Positions 17,310 through 24,518 of a stretch of DNA of 64,000 nt are shown piece after piece. The notes beneath the pieces were generated by a model, which ran no database searches, was not told the origin of the DNA, and saw nothing but the letters and a program-made list of their open reading frames with translations. This stretch comes from Chitinophaga polysaccharea (GTDB lineage Bacteria > Bacteroidota > Bacteroidia > Chitinophagales > Chitinophagaceae). The stretch is from assembly GCF_007829335.1 (NCBI RefSeq), contig NZ_VIWO01000004.1:310001-374000 (forward strand), read 5' to 3'. A program made the translations under genes and the position numbers. The first letter of the stretch is position 1. Every line of letters begins with the position of its first letter.

Positions 17310-18489
17310 AGAACGAATCCGGGAATTAACCAGCGGTTTGCTGGGGGAGGCCACTGCCAACCGGCGCCACCTGCACACGCATCCAGAACTTTCCTACCGG
17401 GAATACCAGACGGCGGTTTTTATTGAAGAAAAACTGCAGGCGCTTCAGATTCCTTTTGAAAGGATGGCCGATACCGGCATCGTTGCTTTACTGGAGGGAA
17501 CTGCGGCGCCATCTGACCGGGTGGTGGCCTTGCGGGCCGACATTGATGCATTGCCCATTTATGAACTGAATGAGGTGTCGTATCGCTCCCGGAACAACGG
17601 GGTGATGCATGCCTGTGGCCACGACGTACATACCGCCTCCCTGTTGGGGGTAGCGGGTATCCTGAGCCAGATGAAGCCCGAGTTTTCCGGTACGGTGAAA
17701 TTTATTTTTCAGCCGGCGGAAGAAGTGATTCCCGGTGGCGCCAGCTTGCTGATTAAGGCGGGCGTGCTGGAAAATCCACGGCCACACCATGTGCTGGGGC
17801 AACATGTGATGCCGGAGTTGCCGGTAGGAATGGTGGGATTTCGCGCGGGTTGTTACATGGCCAGCAATGACGAAATTACCATCACCGTAAAAGGAAAAGG
17901 GGGGCATGGCGCTATGCCTCACCTGGGTATAGACCCGGTGCTGATTGCCAGTCATATGGTGATTGCACTGCAGCAGATCGTCAGTCGCCGCGCCAATCCT
18001 TTATCGCCTTCGGTATTGTCTTTCGGTAAGATGATTGCCAACGGCGCCAGCAATGTCATCCCGGATGAGGTGAAGCTGGAAGGTACTTTCCGTTCGCTGG
18101 ACGAAAACTGGCGCAAGGCGGCACATGAAAAGATTAAGAAGATGGCCATATCCATTGCAGAAAGCATGGAGGGGAGTTGCGATATCAAAATTGAACGCGG
18201 ATATCCCGTGTTGATCAATGAAGATAAGCTCACTGCTGCCAGCAGGGCGCATGCAATCGACTTCCTGGGGGCTGAACGGGTTACAGACCTCGACATCTGG
18301 ATGGCGGCAGAAGACTTTGCTTCCTATTCGCAGGTAGCAGATGCCTGCTTTTACCGGTTAGGGGTACGTAATGAAGCCAGGGGCATTGTTTCCGGCTTAC
18401 ATACAGCCACCTTCGATGCGGACGAACAATCGCTGGAAATCGGCGCTGGCCTGATGTCTTACCTGGCTTTGAGAACCCTGGGCAACTAA
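17302..18489 (+). CDS. M20 family amidohydrolase (hippurate / N-acyl amino acid hydrolase type)
   Basis: 395 residues. The metal-binding motifs of the M20D branch are present in order: MHACGHDVHTA (Cys and His ligands), QPAEEVIPGGASLL with the catalytic Glu pair, and the C-terminal SGLHTATFDADE with the last His. A dimerisation domain (GKGGHGAMPHLGIDPV) sits in the middle. It removes an acyl group from an N-acyl amino acid or related amide in the cytosol; no signal peptide is present. Its start lies inside the 3' end of the frameshifted small gene upstream. After its stop comes the 1.4-kb region with the small RNA array. Confidence 0.9.
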   Translation: MLKERIRELTSGLLGEATANRRHLHTHPELSYREYQTAVFIEEKLQALQIPFERMADTGIVALLEGTAAPSDRVVALRADIDALPIYELNEVSYRSRNNGVMHACGHDVHTASLLGVAGILSQMKPEFSGTVKFIFQPAEEVIPGGASLLIKAGVLENPRPHHVLGQHVMPELPVGMVGFRAGCYMASNDEITITVKGKGGHGAMPHLGIDPVLIASHMVIALQQIVSRRANPLSPSVLSFGKMIANGASNVIPDEVKLEGTFRSLDENWRKAAHEKIKKMAISIAESMEGSCDIKIERGYPVLINEDKLTAASRAHAIDFLGAERVTDLDIWMAAEDFASYSQVADACFYRLGVRNEARGIVSGLHTATFDADEQSLEIGAGLMSYLALRTLGN

Positions 18490-18500
18490 CCGTTGTTTTT

Positions 18501-18601
18501 GTTAACGATTGGTTAACAACAACTGATCTGCGACGTTCACGGACAATAATAATGCGTTGACAAAATTAGGCGTATAACTAACTTCTATGAATATATCTTT
18601 G
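18501..18601 (+). promoter_or_regulatory. Promoter and upstream sites of small RNA unit 1
   Basis: GTTAA pair at 18501 and 18512, CGTTCAC at 18534, CGTTGAC at 18555, and -7 box TATCTTTG at 18594-18601. The boxes are 33, 21 and 39 bp apart in sequence order. No TTTG is present at -33. Confidence 0.7.
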
Positions 18602-18605
18602 TATC

Positions 18606-18667
18606 GGTTTTTCATAGGATATGGTTAAAAATATTAAAGGGGAGGTAGTCTTACCACCTCTTTTTTT
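18606..18667 (+). ncRNA. Small RNA, array unit 1
   Basis: Predicted transcript of about 62 nt, starting near the G at 18606, 5 nt after the -7 box. The body is followed by the terminator hairpin GGGGAGGTA / TACCACCTC (18639-18647 and 18652-18660) with a GTCT loop, one G-U pair and the A-A mismatch shared by all units, then seven Ts. It carries one extra A in the spacer relative to units 2 and 4, which breaks any shared reading frame. Confidence 0.75.
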
Positions 18668-18770
18668 ATGCCCTGAAAGGTAGCCAGGCACCTGTTTTTT
18701 AAAGCGTTGTTTTAACACCTTCTCTACGATACTTACACACGGATATAAATGCAGGTATGCAGATATTGTA

Positions 18771-18838
18771 CGTTTACGAGTTATTATGATGCGTTCACGG
18801 AAAAAGTAATTTCACTATGAGGTATGCGTCTATCTTTG
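18771..18838 (+). promoter_or_regulatory. Promoter and upstream sites of small RNA unit 2
   Basis: CGTTTAC at 18771, CGTTCAC at 18792 (21 bp apart), and -7 box TATCTTTG at 18831-18838, 39 bp after the proximal box. The GTTAA pair seen in units 1, 4, 5 and 6 is absent here. Confidence 0.7.
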
Positions 18839-18843
18839 TATCA

Positions 18844-18903
18844 GGTTTTTCATAGGATATGGTTAAAATATTAAAGGAGAGGTAGTCTTGCCACTCCTTT
18901 TTT
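18844..18903 (+). ncRNA. Small RNA, array unit 2
   Basis: About 60 nt. The terminator stem is GGAGAGGTA / TGCCACTCC (18876-18884 and 18889-18897). The third pair is A-T where unit 4 has G-C, a compensatory change that keeps pairing, and the A-A mismatch is retained. Six Ts follow. A TAG follows the short ATG-initiated reading seen in unit 4, so it is not a peptide gene. Confidence 0.78.
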
Positions 18904-19026
18904 ATGCCCTGAAATGTAGTGTGGTAAAGAGTTGTATTGAATACTGTTTTCTCCTGCAAGTGTTGTTTAAACGTTTTCTTTCACCCGTCATTTTGCAAAT
19001 ATTTATTGCTGCATGCAGATATTGTA

Positions 19027-19094
19027 CGTTTACGAGTTATTATGATGCGTTCACGGAAAAAGTAATTTCACTATGAGGTATGCGTCTATCTTTG
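19027..19094 (+). promoter_or_regulatory. Promoter and upstream sites of small RNA unit 3
   Basis: CGTTTAC at 19027, CGTTCAC at 19048 (21 bp apart), and -7 box TATCTTTG at 19087-19094, 39 bp from the proximal box. Almost identical to unit 2 over its whole length; it also lacks the GTTAA pair. Confidence 0.7.
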
Positions 19095-19099
19095 TATCA

Positions 19100-19159
19100 G
19101 GTTTTTCATAGGATATGGTTAAAAATTAAAGAGGAGATATTCTTATCACCTCTTTTTTT
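19100..19159 (+). ncRNA. Small RNA, array unit 3
   Basis: About 60 nt. The stem is GAGGAGATA / TATCACCTC (19131-19139 and 19144-19152) with loop TTCT. Two pairs (second and seventh) have changed from G-C to A-T on both sides relative to unit 4, strong evidence that base pairing is maintained. The A-A mismatch is present and seven Ts follow. Confidence 0.78.
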
Positions 19160-19249
19160 ATGCCCTGAAATGTCCTACAGTTCTATATTCTATCAGGATG
19201 ATAATTTTTGTTGCAAGTGTATTTGTCACCGTTAAATTTCATGTCGTAC

Positions 19250-19350
19250 GTTAATTGCTGGTTAATGCCGGCCCATATCATGCATTCACGAGTTATAATG
19301 ACGCATTCACGGAAAAGACAATTTAGCAATGATGTAAGCAATTATCTTTG
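19250..19350 (+). promoter_or_regulatory. Promoter and upstream sites of small RNA unit 4
   Basis: GTTAA at 19250 and 19261, CATTCAC at 19283 and 19304, and -7 box TATCTTTG at 19343-19350. The distances 11, 22, 21 and 39 bp repeat those of unit 1. Confidence 0.7.
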
Positions 19351-19355
19351 TATCA

Positions 19356-19416
19356 GGTTTTTCATAGGATATGGTTAAAATATTAAAGGGGAGGTATTCT
19401 TACCACCCCTTTTTTT
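19356..19416 (+). ncRNA. Small RNA, array unit 4
   Basis: About 61 nt; the best fit to the consensus. Stem GGGGAGGTA / TACCACCCC (19388-19396 and 19401-19409), loop TTCT, eight Watson-Crick pairs around the shared A-A mismatch, then seven Ts. Confidence 0.78.
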
Positions 19417-19485
19417 ATGCCCTGAAATGCTGATGGTTACAGGGTTTTAGCGAACTGTGAAATAGAAGAAGAACGCGGTGTTCGT

Positions 19486-19587
19486 GTTAATCATTGGTTA
19501 AGGCAGGTCTATTTAATGCATTCCCTTGAAATAATGATACATTCACGAAGTTCATCTTAGTACGTATTACTGATGGGTGTATCTTTA
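19486..19587 (+). promoter_or_regulatory. Promoter and upstream sites of small RNA unit 5
   Basis: GTTAA at 19486 and 19497, CATTCCC at 19519, CATTCAC at 19540 (21 bp apart), and -7 box TATCTTTA at 19580-19587, here 40 bp from the proximal box. The distal box and -7 box each differ from consensus by one base, so this may be a weaker promoter. Confidence 0.65.
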
Positions 19588-19592
19588 TAACA

Positions 19593-19651
19593 GGTTTTCA
19601 TAGGATAGGTTAAAATATTAAGGGGGAGGTAGTCTTGCCACCCCCTTTTTT
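19593..19651 (+). ncRNA. Small RNA, array unit 5
   Basis: About 59 nt. The body is one T shorter and reads GGATAGG instead of GGATATGG, removing the ATG. The stem is extended by one G-C pair (GGGGGAGGTA / TGCCACCCCC, 19622-19631 and 19636-19645), with the A-A mismatch kept and six Ts after it. Downstream sequence diverges (TCATGTCCC). Confidence 0.72.
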
Positions 19652-19718
19652 CATGTCCCAAATTTCGCGATGATATCACCGTTATTTCCTTCCATCATTT
19701 TAGTAGTAGTGTACAATT

Positions 19719-19819
19719 GTTAAGTGTTGGTTAACGCATGCCTTTTTAGCGCATTCACCGACAATAATGATGCGTTCACCAAATTCCTGTTTAAACTATC
19801 GATAACGGGTATATCTTTA
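19719..19819 (+). promoter_or_regulatory. Promoter and upstream sites of small RNA unit 6
   Basis: GTTAA at 19719 and 19730, CATTCAC at 19752, CGTTCAC at 19773, and -7 box TATCTTTA at 19812-19819. The spacing 11, 22, 21 and 39 bp is the same as in units 1 and 4. Confidence 0.68.
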
Positions 19820-19824
19820 CATCA

Positions 19825-19883
19825 GGTTTTCATAGGATAGTTTAAAATATTAAAGGGGAGGTATTCTTACCACCCCTTTTTTT
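19825..19883 (+). ncRNA. Small RNA, array unit 6
   Basis: About 59 nt. The body reads GGATAGTTT, so no ATG. Terminator stem GGGGAGGTA / TACCACCCC (19855-19863 and 19868-19876), loop TTCT, seven Ts. It ends 20 bp before the convergent RNA ligase stop codon, and the terminator may serve both directions. Confidence 0.74.
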
Positions 19884-19902
19884 ATGCCCTCTGCTTTCAC
19901 AA

Positions 19903-20910
19903 CTATCTTTCTTCCAGCAGGAATTTATTGGATATCACTTTGAAAGATATACGCCGGTCAGCTGAACGGATGACCAGCCCTTCGCGTTCTACTTTACGAT
20001 GAACGGGGCTCAGCACAGAAGCGCCTTCCGCCTGGACGAGCAGGGCGTCAATTGTTGCCGGCAGGTGGAAAGCGGTTTCCAGCACCGGTACATGCTGTAA
20101 GCCGCTGTTGCTGATAAGCGCCAGAAAATCCGGCATAGACAGGTATTCCTGCGTATCAATGTTGAATGCATTGAAGAAGTAAATGGCTTGTCCATGCAAA
20201 GCGTACGGATTACCCTGAATGCCTTCCCCAATCATTTCTCCCTGTAAGGCGATATTCTTTCCCATCGCTGCCAGTTTCCCGGCTATATCCAGCTTCTTTG
20301 CCACCCTCCAGAGGGTATTCTCCGGGGTGTCGGTCAACTCCAGGTTACGGGAGCATACGCCAAATTCCCCGTTGTAGTGATAATAGGTAACAGACGAGCC
20401 ATCCAGCTTTTCTGTTACAAAGCAGGTGTGTGACAGGTAGGTATCATAAAAGGCGCTGAGGTTCTGGATTCTTTCCTCGTCCGTTTTGGGAATAAAAGAA
20501 GGAAATCCACCTTTCATGATACCAGCCAGGGCAGCGGGTATGGGCGCTTCATATTTAACGATCTGTAATTGTGCCGCTACATCTTCTCCCAGCTCATACA
20601 CGTTGGTGGTGAGTATGTTGATAGGCAGCAAAAGACCCTGGGATAGCTGTCCACGCAGTTTCATTGTCTTGAGGCGGAAACCTTCCGTTTCGCCGATTTT
20701 CCGGTAGGAGCTTTTCCTCAGGAATTCAAAAGCAGGTGTAACAGGAAGAAAAGCGTCTATTTCGCAATACACTGCATGATCGCCTGGCTTGAATTCATTT
20801 TTCCTGATAACCAGTTTCCATCCTTTTACGGTGGCTACTTCTATCATGTCTGCACCTGGTATGGGAGCAATGTCGTCGATGACGACTACGGACGCGAGTT
20901 TTCGTTCCAT
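19903..20910 (-). CDS. ATP-dependent RNA ligase, Rnl5 (DraRnl)-like
   Basis: 335 residues. The N-terminal roughly 130 residues form an OB-like module (DMIEVATVKGWKLVIRKNEFKPGD, RGQLSQGLLLP), as in Deinococcus-type Rnl5 ligases. Nucleotidyltransferase motifs follow: motif I EKLDG with Lys168 as the adenylylated residue, LQGEMIGEG, YFFNAFNI (motif III), EREGLVIR (motif IV) and ISFKVISNK (motif V). It would seal RNA ends at nicks, including those held on a complementary strand. A perfect -7 element is present on its promoter. It converges on the small RNA array; a functional link is untested. Confidence 0.85.
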   Translation of the reverse strand: MERKLASVVVIDDIAPIPGADMIEVATVKGWKLVIRKNEFKPGDHAVYCEIDAFLPVTPAFEFLRKSSYRKIGETEGFRLKTMKLRGQLSQGLLLPINILTTNVYELGEDVAAQLQIVKYEAPIPAALAGIMKGGFPSFIPKTDEERIQNLSAFYDTYLSHTCFVTEKLDGSSVTYYHYNGEFGVCSRNLELTDTPENTLWRVAKKLDIAGKLAAMGKNIALQGEMIGEGIQGNPYALHGQAIYFFNAFNIDTQEYLSMPDFLALISNSGLQHVPVLETAFHLPATIDALLVQAEGASVLSPVHRKVEREGLVIRSADRRISFKVISNKFLLEER

Positions 20911-20950
20911 TGGGGTTAAATAATTAATCAGGTTAACAAATATTCGGGCG

Positions 20951-20958
20951 CAAATATA
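20951..20958 (-). promoter_or_regulatory. -7 promoter element of the RNA ligase gene
   Basis: On the minus strand the sequence is TATATTTG, an exact TAnnTTTG match, giving a leader of roughly 34 nt. The divergent GT2 gene has a weaker TATCTTCG about 10 bp before its start codon. Confidence 0.5.
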
Positions 20959-21010
20959 TATTTTTTTTCATTTACGGAACGAAAAAGAATGTTATTTATC
21001 TTCGCGCACT

Positions 21011-22108
21011 ATGTTCACAAGTACTGATTCCATTGATATTATCATCCCTTCTTTTAGATTGGATGAACAGTTTTTGCTGCCGTTGATTCGCCTGCCAAAA
21101 CCGGGCGGGTGGCAGGTTAACTATTATATCGTGGCAGATAATCCGGGTGTGAAGCCTGGAGCAACTCTCCTGCAAATGGCGCAGGAAGGTGTGATACAGC
21201 TCATTATTAATACGAAGAATATTGGTCCGGGTGAAACCCGCAATAAAGGGATAGACGCCGGAAATGGCAGCTGGATATTATTCCTGGACGATGATATTGT
21301 AGCAGATGAAGATTTGCTTTTCCAGTATGTAAAAGTGATCGGCGAAAAAAAAGATGCCATTGGGTTTATTGGATTAACAGATTTTCCGGCGCCGGAAAAT
21401 TCATTTACCCGCGCATTAACGGTGGCCGGTCTTACCAGCATATTTACCATTGCTAATAAGAAAGACCAGTTTATGTGGGGCGTTACTGCCAACATTATGT
21501 ATAAGCGCAGTGCGTTGGGCGACTTGCGCTTTTCGCCGGAGTTATCGGCGATTGGTGGGGGAGAAGATGTGGATCTGGGCGCCAGGTTAAGTATGCAGCA
21601 TCACACGCAGTTTACTTGTGTAAAGGAAGCGCGGGTAACACATCCCTGGTGGAATCATGCACAGCCGCATTACGACCGCTTTACGCGATACGGCGCCGGT
21701 ATGGCGTTGTTGCTATCCCGCTTTAAGCAGTTCAGCTGGTATGCATTTCCCAATCCTATAGAAGGGATGTTATTAGCCTTGTTGAGTGCCCCGTTGTTTT
21801 TTATTTATCTCAGCTGGCAGAAATGGCTGATATTATTAGTGGCTATTCCGTTGATTGATATGGTGATCAACTATATCCGCGCAGCTGGTATGGGTTACAA
21901 GGATCCGGGCGTGGGATACTATATGACGTTGATCCGGTGCAGTAATGAATGGGGACAACTAAAGACCTTACTGCAAAGGGGGCAACTGCATTACTTCATG
22001 AAGCGCATTAATATTGATTTTACGCGTCCCCGGCATTTCCGTACCAATCGTTGGCGGATTATTAAACTGGTAATCTATATTATCCTGCTGGCAGTGTTGA
22101 TCTATTAA
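21011..22108 (+). CDS. Membrane-associated glycosyltransferase family 2 protein
   Basis: 365 residues. The GT-A domain spans about 1-240: DIIIPSFRLDEQF, NIGPGETRNKGIDAGNGSWILFLDDDIVAD with the metal-binding DDD, and GGGEDVDLGARL as the catalytic-acid region. The C-terminal part has two hydrophobic segments (around residues 248-290) and a final one at the extreme C-terminus, so it is anchored in the inner membrane. It probably transfers a sugar to a lipid or polysaccharide acceptor; substrate unknown. It stands alone, divergent from the RNA ligase gene. Confidence 0.82.
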   Translation: MFTSTDSIDIIIPSFRLDEQFLLPLIRLPKPGGWQVNYYIVADNPGVKPGATLLQMAQEGVIQLIINTKNIGPGETRNKGIDAGNGSWILFLDDDIVADEDLLFQYVKVIGEKKDAIGFIGLTDFPAPENSFTRALTVAGLTSIFTIANKKDQFMWGVTANIMYKRSALGDLRFSPELSAIGGGEDVDLGARLSMQHHTQFTCVKEARVTHPWWNHAQPHYDRFTRYGAGMALLLSRFKQFSWYAFPNPIEGMLLALLSAPLFFIYLSWQKWLILLVAIPLIDMVINYIRAAGMGYKDPGVGYYMTLIRCSNEWGQLKTLLQRGQLHYFMKRINIDFTRPRHFRTNRWRIIKLVIYIILLAVLIY

Positions 22109-22223
22109 AAAGGCCACCGTACCGTTTATCGAACCCTGCTCGCTTACCTACAGGTTATCAACCTGCCTTCCGGCAGGGGCATTGTTGTAAATTAGCGCAA
22201 CGAATCAACAAATAGTTTGTAGT

Positions 22224-23231
22224 ATGAGTAAGCAAGGAATAAGGCGTCCGTTGTCAGTGTTAGACCTGGCGCCGGTATTGGAAGGACAAACGCCCAGCGA
22301 TGCTTTTCAGAATAGTATGCGCCTGGCTAAGCACGTTGAAAAATTAGGGTATAAACGCTTCTGGATGGCAGAACACCATAACATGGTGAGCGTAGCCAGT
22401 TCTGCCACCGTTGTTTTACTCGGTTATATTGCTGGTGGCACCAGCACCATTCGCGTAGGCTCCGGCGGTATTATGTTGCCCAACCATGCGCCGCTGGTGG
22501 TAGCCGAGCAATTTGGCACGCTGGCTTCCCTGTATCCCGGGCGCATAGACCTTGGATTGGGCAGGGCGCCGGGCACTGACCAGGTAACGGCCCGCGCATT
22601 GCGCCGCGACAGGCTTGGTGCCGGGCATGATTTCCCCGAGCAGGTGGAGGAATTGCAACAATACCTTTCTTACGACAATCATACCAGTGCCGTTAGGGCT
22701 ATCCCGGGCGAGGGCCTGGACATTCCGATCTGGATATTAGGCTCCAGTACTGACAGCGCCCACCTGGCAGCGGCTATGGGCTTGCCCTACGCCTTTGCCA
22801 GCCATTTTGCGCCAGCACAGCTACACACGGCACTTAAAATTTACAGGGAACGGTTCCGGCCTTCAGAGTTCCTGCAAGCGCCCTATACCATGGCTTGTGT
22901 GAATGTGATTGCCGCAGATACTGATGCTGCAGCCAACCGCCTGGCGACGTCCTTCTACCAGCTTTTCCTCGGTATCATACGTGGAAAACTGCGTCGTATG
23001 GGCCCTCCGATAGAGAGTATGGAAGGTGTATGGACAGCCTATGAAGCCGCACACGCGCAGCAAATGCTTGCCTGCTCCTTTATAGGCAGCGGCGCCACTG
23101 TACAACAGGGATTACAGCAATTCCTGGAAGATACCCAGGTAGATGAAGTTATAGCGACCGCACATATATACGATCAGCAAGATCGTTTGCACTCCTACGA
23201 AATACTGAAAGAAGTATTTGACGGGTTGTAA
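22224..23231 (+). CDS. LLM class flavin-dependent oxidoreductase (luciferase-like)
   Basis: 335 residues, single-domain bacterial luciferase-like TIM barrel. Signatures are LSVLDLAPVLEGQTPSDAF near the N-terminus, RFWMAEHHNM, VGSGGIMLPNHAPLVVAEQFGTLASLYPGRIDLGLGRAPG and the C-terminal GSGATVQQGLQQFLEDT. These proteins use reduced flavin to oxidise or reduce small molecules; the substrate of this subgroup (YhbW/MsnO8-like) is unknown. Monocistronic by context. A GC-rich hairpin (22162-22177) precedes it but lacks a T run. Confidence 0.88.
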   Translation: MSKQGIRRPLSVLDLAPVLEGQTPSDAFQNSMRLAKHVEKLGYKRFWMAEHHNMVSVASSATVVLLGYIAGGTSTIRVGSGGIMLPNHAPLVVAEQFGTLASLYPGRIDLGLGRAPGTDQVTARALRRDRLGAGHDFPEQVEELQQYLSYDNHTSAVRAIPGEGLDIPIWILGSSTDSAHLAAAMGLPYAFASHFAPAQLHTALKIYRERFRPSEFLQAPYTMACVNVIAADTDAAANRLATSFYQLFLGIIRGKLRRMGPPIESMEGVWTAYEAAHAQQMLACSFIGSGATVQQGLQQFLEDTQVDEVIATAHIYDQQDRLHSYEILKEVFDGL

Positions 23232-23315
23232 ACAGCATGGCAACAGATTAACTGCAACAATCAGGCATAGCAGGTGTTAAATAGATAGAAAGTACTTATC
23301 TGTAAAACCTGAACT

Positions 23316-24518
23316 ATGCAATTGACCATTGCCAGATTTTCTGTTGCTATGTTACTGTCCTTGTCGCTAGGGATATGCAGTATGAACAGCTATGCACAAA
23401 GAGTAGATCCGCAGCAACCGCGTCCTGCTACGCCTGCACCACCTCCGGCTCGGCCTGCGTCGCCACCGCCACAGGCAAGGCCGCAACGCCCCGCTGCTAC
23501 ACCTTCGCAGCCACCTGCGAGACCACCACAGCCAGCGCCGCAGAACAGACCAGTGCGGCCAGCACAACAACCGCCACAGCCCGTTACCCGGCCGGTAAGT
23601 CCGCCCGCGCAAAATAAACCGGTACGGCCTCCACAGCCGGCCAACCCTTCACAGCCCGTTACCCGGCCAGTGAATCCGCCGTTGCAGAACCGGCCGGTAC
23701 GCCCTTCGCAGCCAACGAATCCTGCACGACCCGGCGGGAATCCTCCTGCACAGAACCGGCCGGTACGCCCTTCTCAACCCGGTAAACCCACTGTACCGGT
23801 TACACGACCTGGAGAAGGAACATCCGGCAGGCCCGCTAACGGAGCAGGAGTGAAGCCACCGCCCGCCAGGCCGGCTATTCATCAGTCGGGCGGCAGCGGC
23901 CGCATTACCGTGAATAACACGCAGATTAACCGGTATTACTATAAAAATGTACAGGTCAACCAGCAATATATCACGGTAAACCGTTACCGCGACAGGAGTG
24001 GCCGGGTAACGATCATTAACCAGCCACCCAGGCGAATTTATCCGGGCCGTTATACCTATTACTACCATCCTTACCGCCCTTATTACTGGGGTTCCAGCTG
24101 GTACCCGATAGGTTTTTGGGCGGCAGCATTAGCGACAACCGCTGCTATTATCAGTTTCCAGGAACGCCAGTATTACTACGACCAGGGCGTGTACTATGCA
24201 CCGGCAGTATCGGGCGGCGGTTATGCCGTAGTGCCGGCTCCGGTAGGCGCCGTCGTTTATTCGTTGCCATCGGGATATACCACTGTATCGGTTGGCGGGT
24301 ACAACTACTATTATTATGGCGGCGTATTCTATATTGATAATGGCAATGGCTCTTTCGAAGTAGTAGCGCCGCCATCGGGTGCTATAGTATACGAATTGCC
24401 TGCGGGCGCCCAGGAAGTGATCATCAGCGGCCGGCAATATGTGGTGTATAACGGCACCTACTATATGCCGTTTTCCTACAATGGTCAATATGGCTATGAA
24501 GTGGTAGGGGTTAACTAA
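23316..24518 (+). CDS. Secreted Pro-rich protein with DUF6515-like C-terminal domain
   Basis: 400 residues with a signal peptide (to about residue 27). Residues about 30-190 are extremely rich in Pro, Arg, Gln and Ala and contain tandem variants of PVTRPVNPP-QNRPVRPSQP, encoded by direct DNA repeats at 23580-23800. The C-terminal half is Tyr/Gly-rich with repeated YYYYGGVFYI, VYSLPSGYTTVSVGG and IVYELPAGAQEVIISG, the DUF6515 pattern. Probably exported, with the Pro-rich part spanning the periplasm or peptidoglycan; the role is unknown. Its stop overlaps the stop of the convergent lectin/PKD gene by 4 bp. Confidence 0.7.
   Translation: MQLTIARFSVAMLLSLSLGICSMNSYAQRVDPQQPRPATPAPPPARPASPPPQARPQRPAATPSQPPARPPQPAPQNRPVRPAQQPPQPVTRPVSPPAQNKPVRPPQPANPSQPVTRPVNPPLQNRPVRPSQPTNPARPGGNPPAQNRPVRPSQPGKPTVPVTRPGEGTSGRPANGAGVKPPPARPAIHQSGGSGRITVNNTQINRYYYKNVQVNQQYITVNRYRDRSGRVTIINQPPRRIYPGRYTYYYHPYRPYYWGSSWYPIGFWAAALATTAAIISFQERQYYYDQGVYYAPAVSGGGYAVVPAPVGAVVYSLPSGYTTVSVGGYNYYYYGGVFYIDNGNGSFEVVAPPSGAIVYELPAGAQEVIISGRQYVVYNGTYYMPFSYNGQYGYEVVGVN

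Larger units (their letters stand above)
18501..19883 (+). repeat. Array of six tandem repeat units, each a small RNA gene with promoter and terminator
   Basis: No protein gene is supported in this 1.4-kb stretch. Six units recur with promoter-to-promoter spacing of 237, 256, 256, 237 and 232 bp. Each has paired YRTTCAC boxes, a TATCTTTR -7 element, a conserved body beginning GGTTTT(T)CATAGGATA, an A/T-rich spacer, a G-rich/C-rich terminator hairpin and a T run, then usually TATGCCCTGAAA. Units 2 and 3 are nearly identical over about 110 bp (18765 and 19021 onward), indicating a recent duplication. The DNA between units is diverged, so selection appears to act on the promoter, body and hairpin. 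Confidence 0.9.

Noticed and set aside
18888..19076. 62-residue ORF across units 2 and 3
   Set aside because: It begins inside a terminator and crosses the next unit's promoter; no coding character.
19369..19440. Short peptide reading (MVKILKGRYSYHPF...) in small RNA unit 4
   Set aside because: The frame is broken in other copies: unit 2 has an early TAG, unit 3 stops after three codons, unit 1 has an extra A, and units 5 and 6 lack the ATG. The conserved feature is RNA structure, not a peptide.
18501..19883. CRISPR array or REP/BIME-type repeats
   Set aside because: Repeat units of about 80 bp with intervals of about 150 bp containing ordered promoter boxes do not fit CRISPR (short repeats, 30-40 bp spacers) or simple palindromic repeats.
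22162..22177. GC-rich hairpin as terminator of the GT2 gene
   Set aside because: Six-base stem without a following T run; too weak to support.
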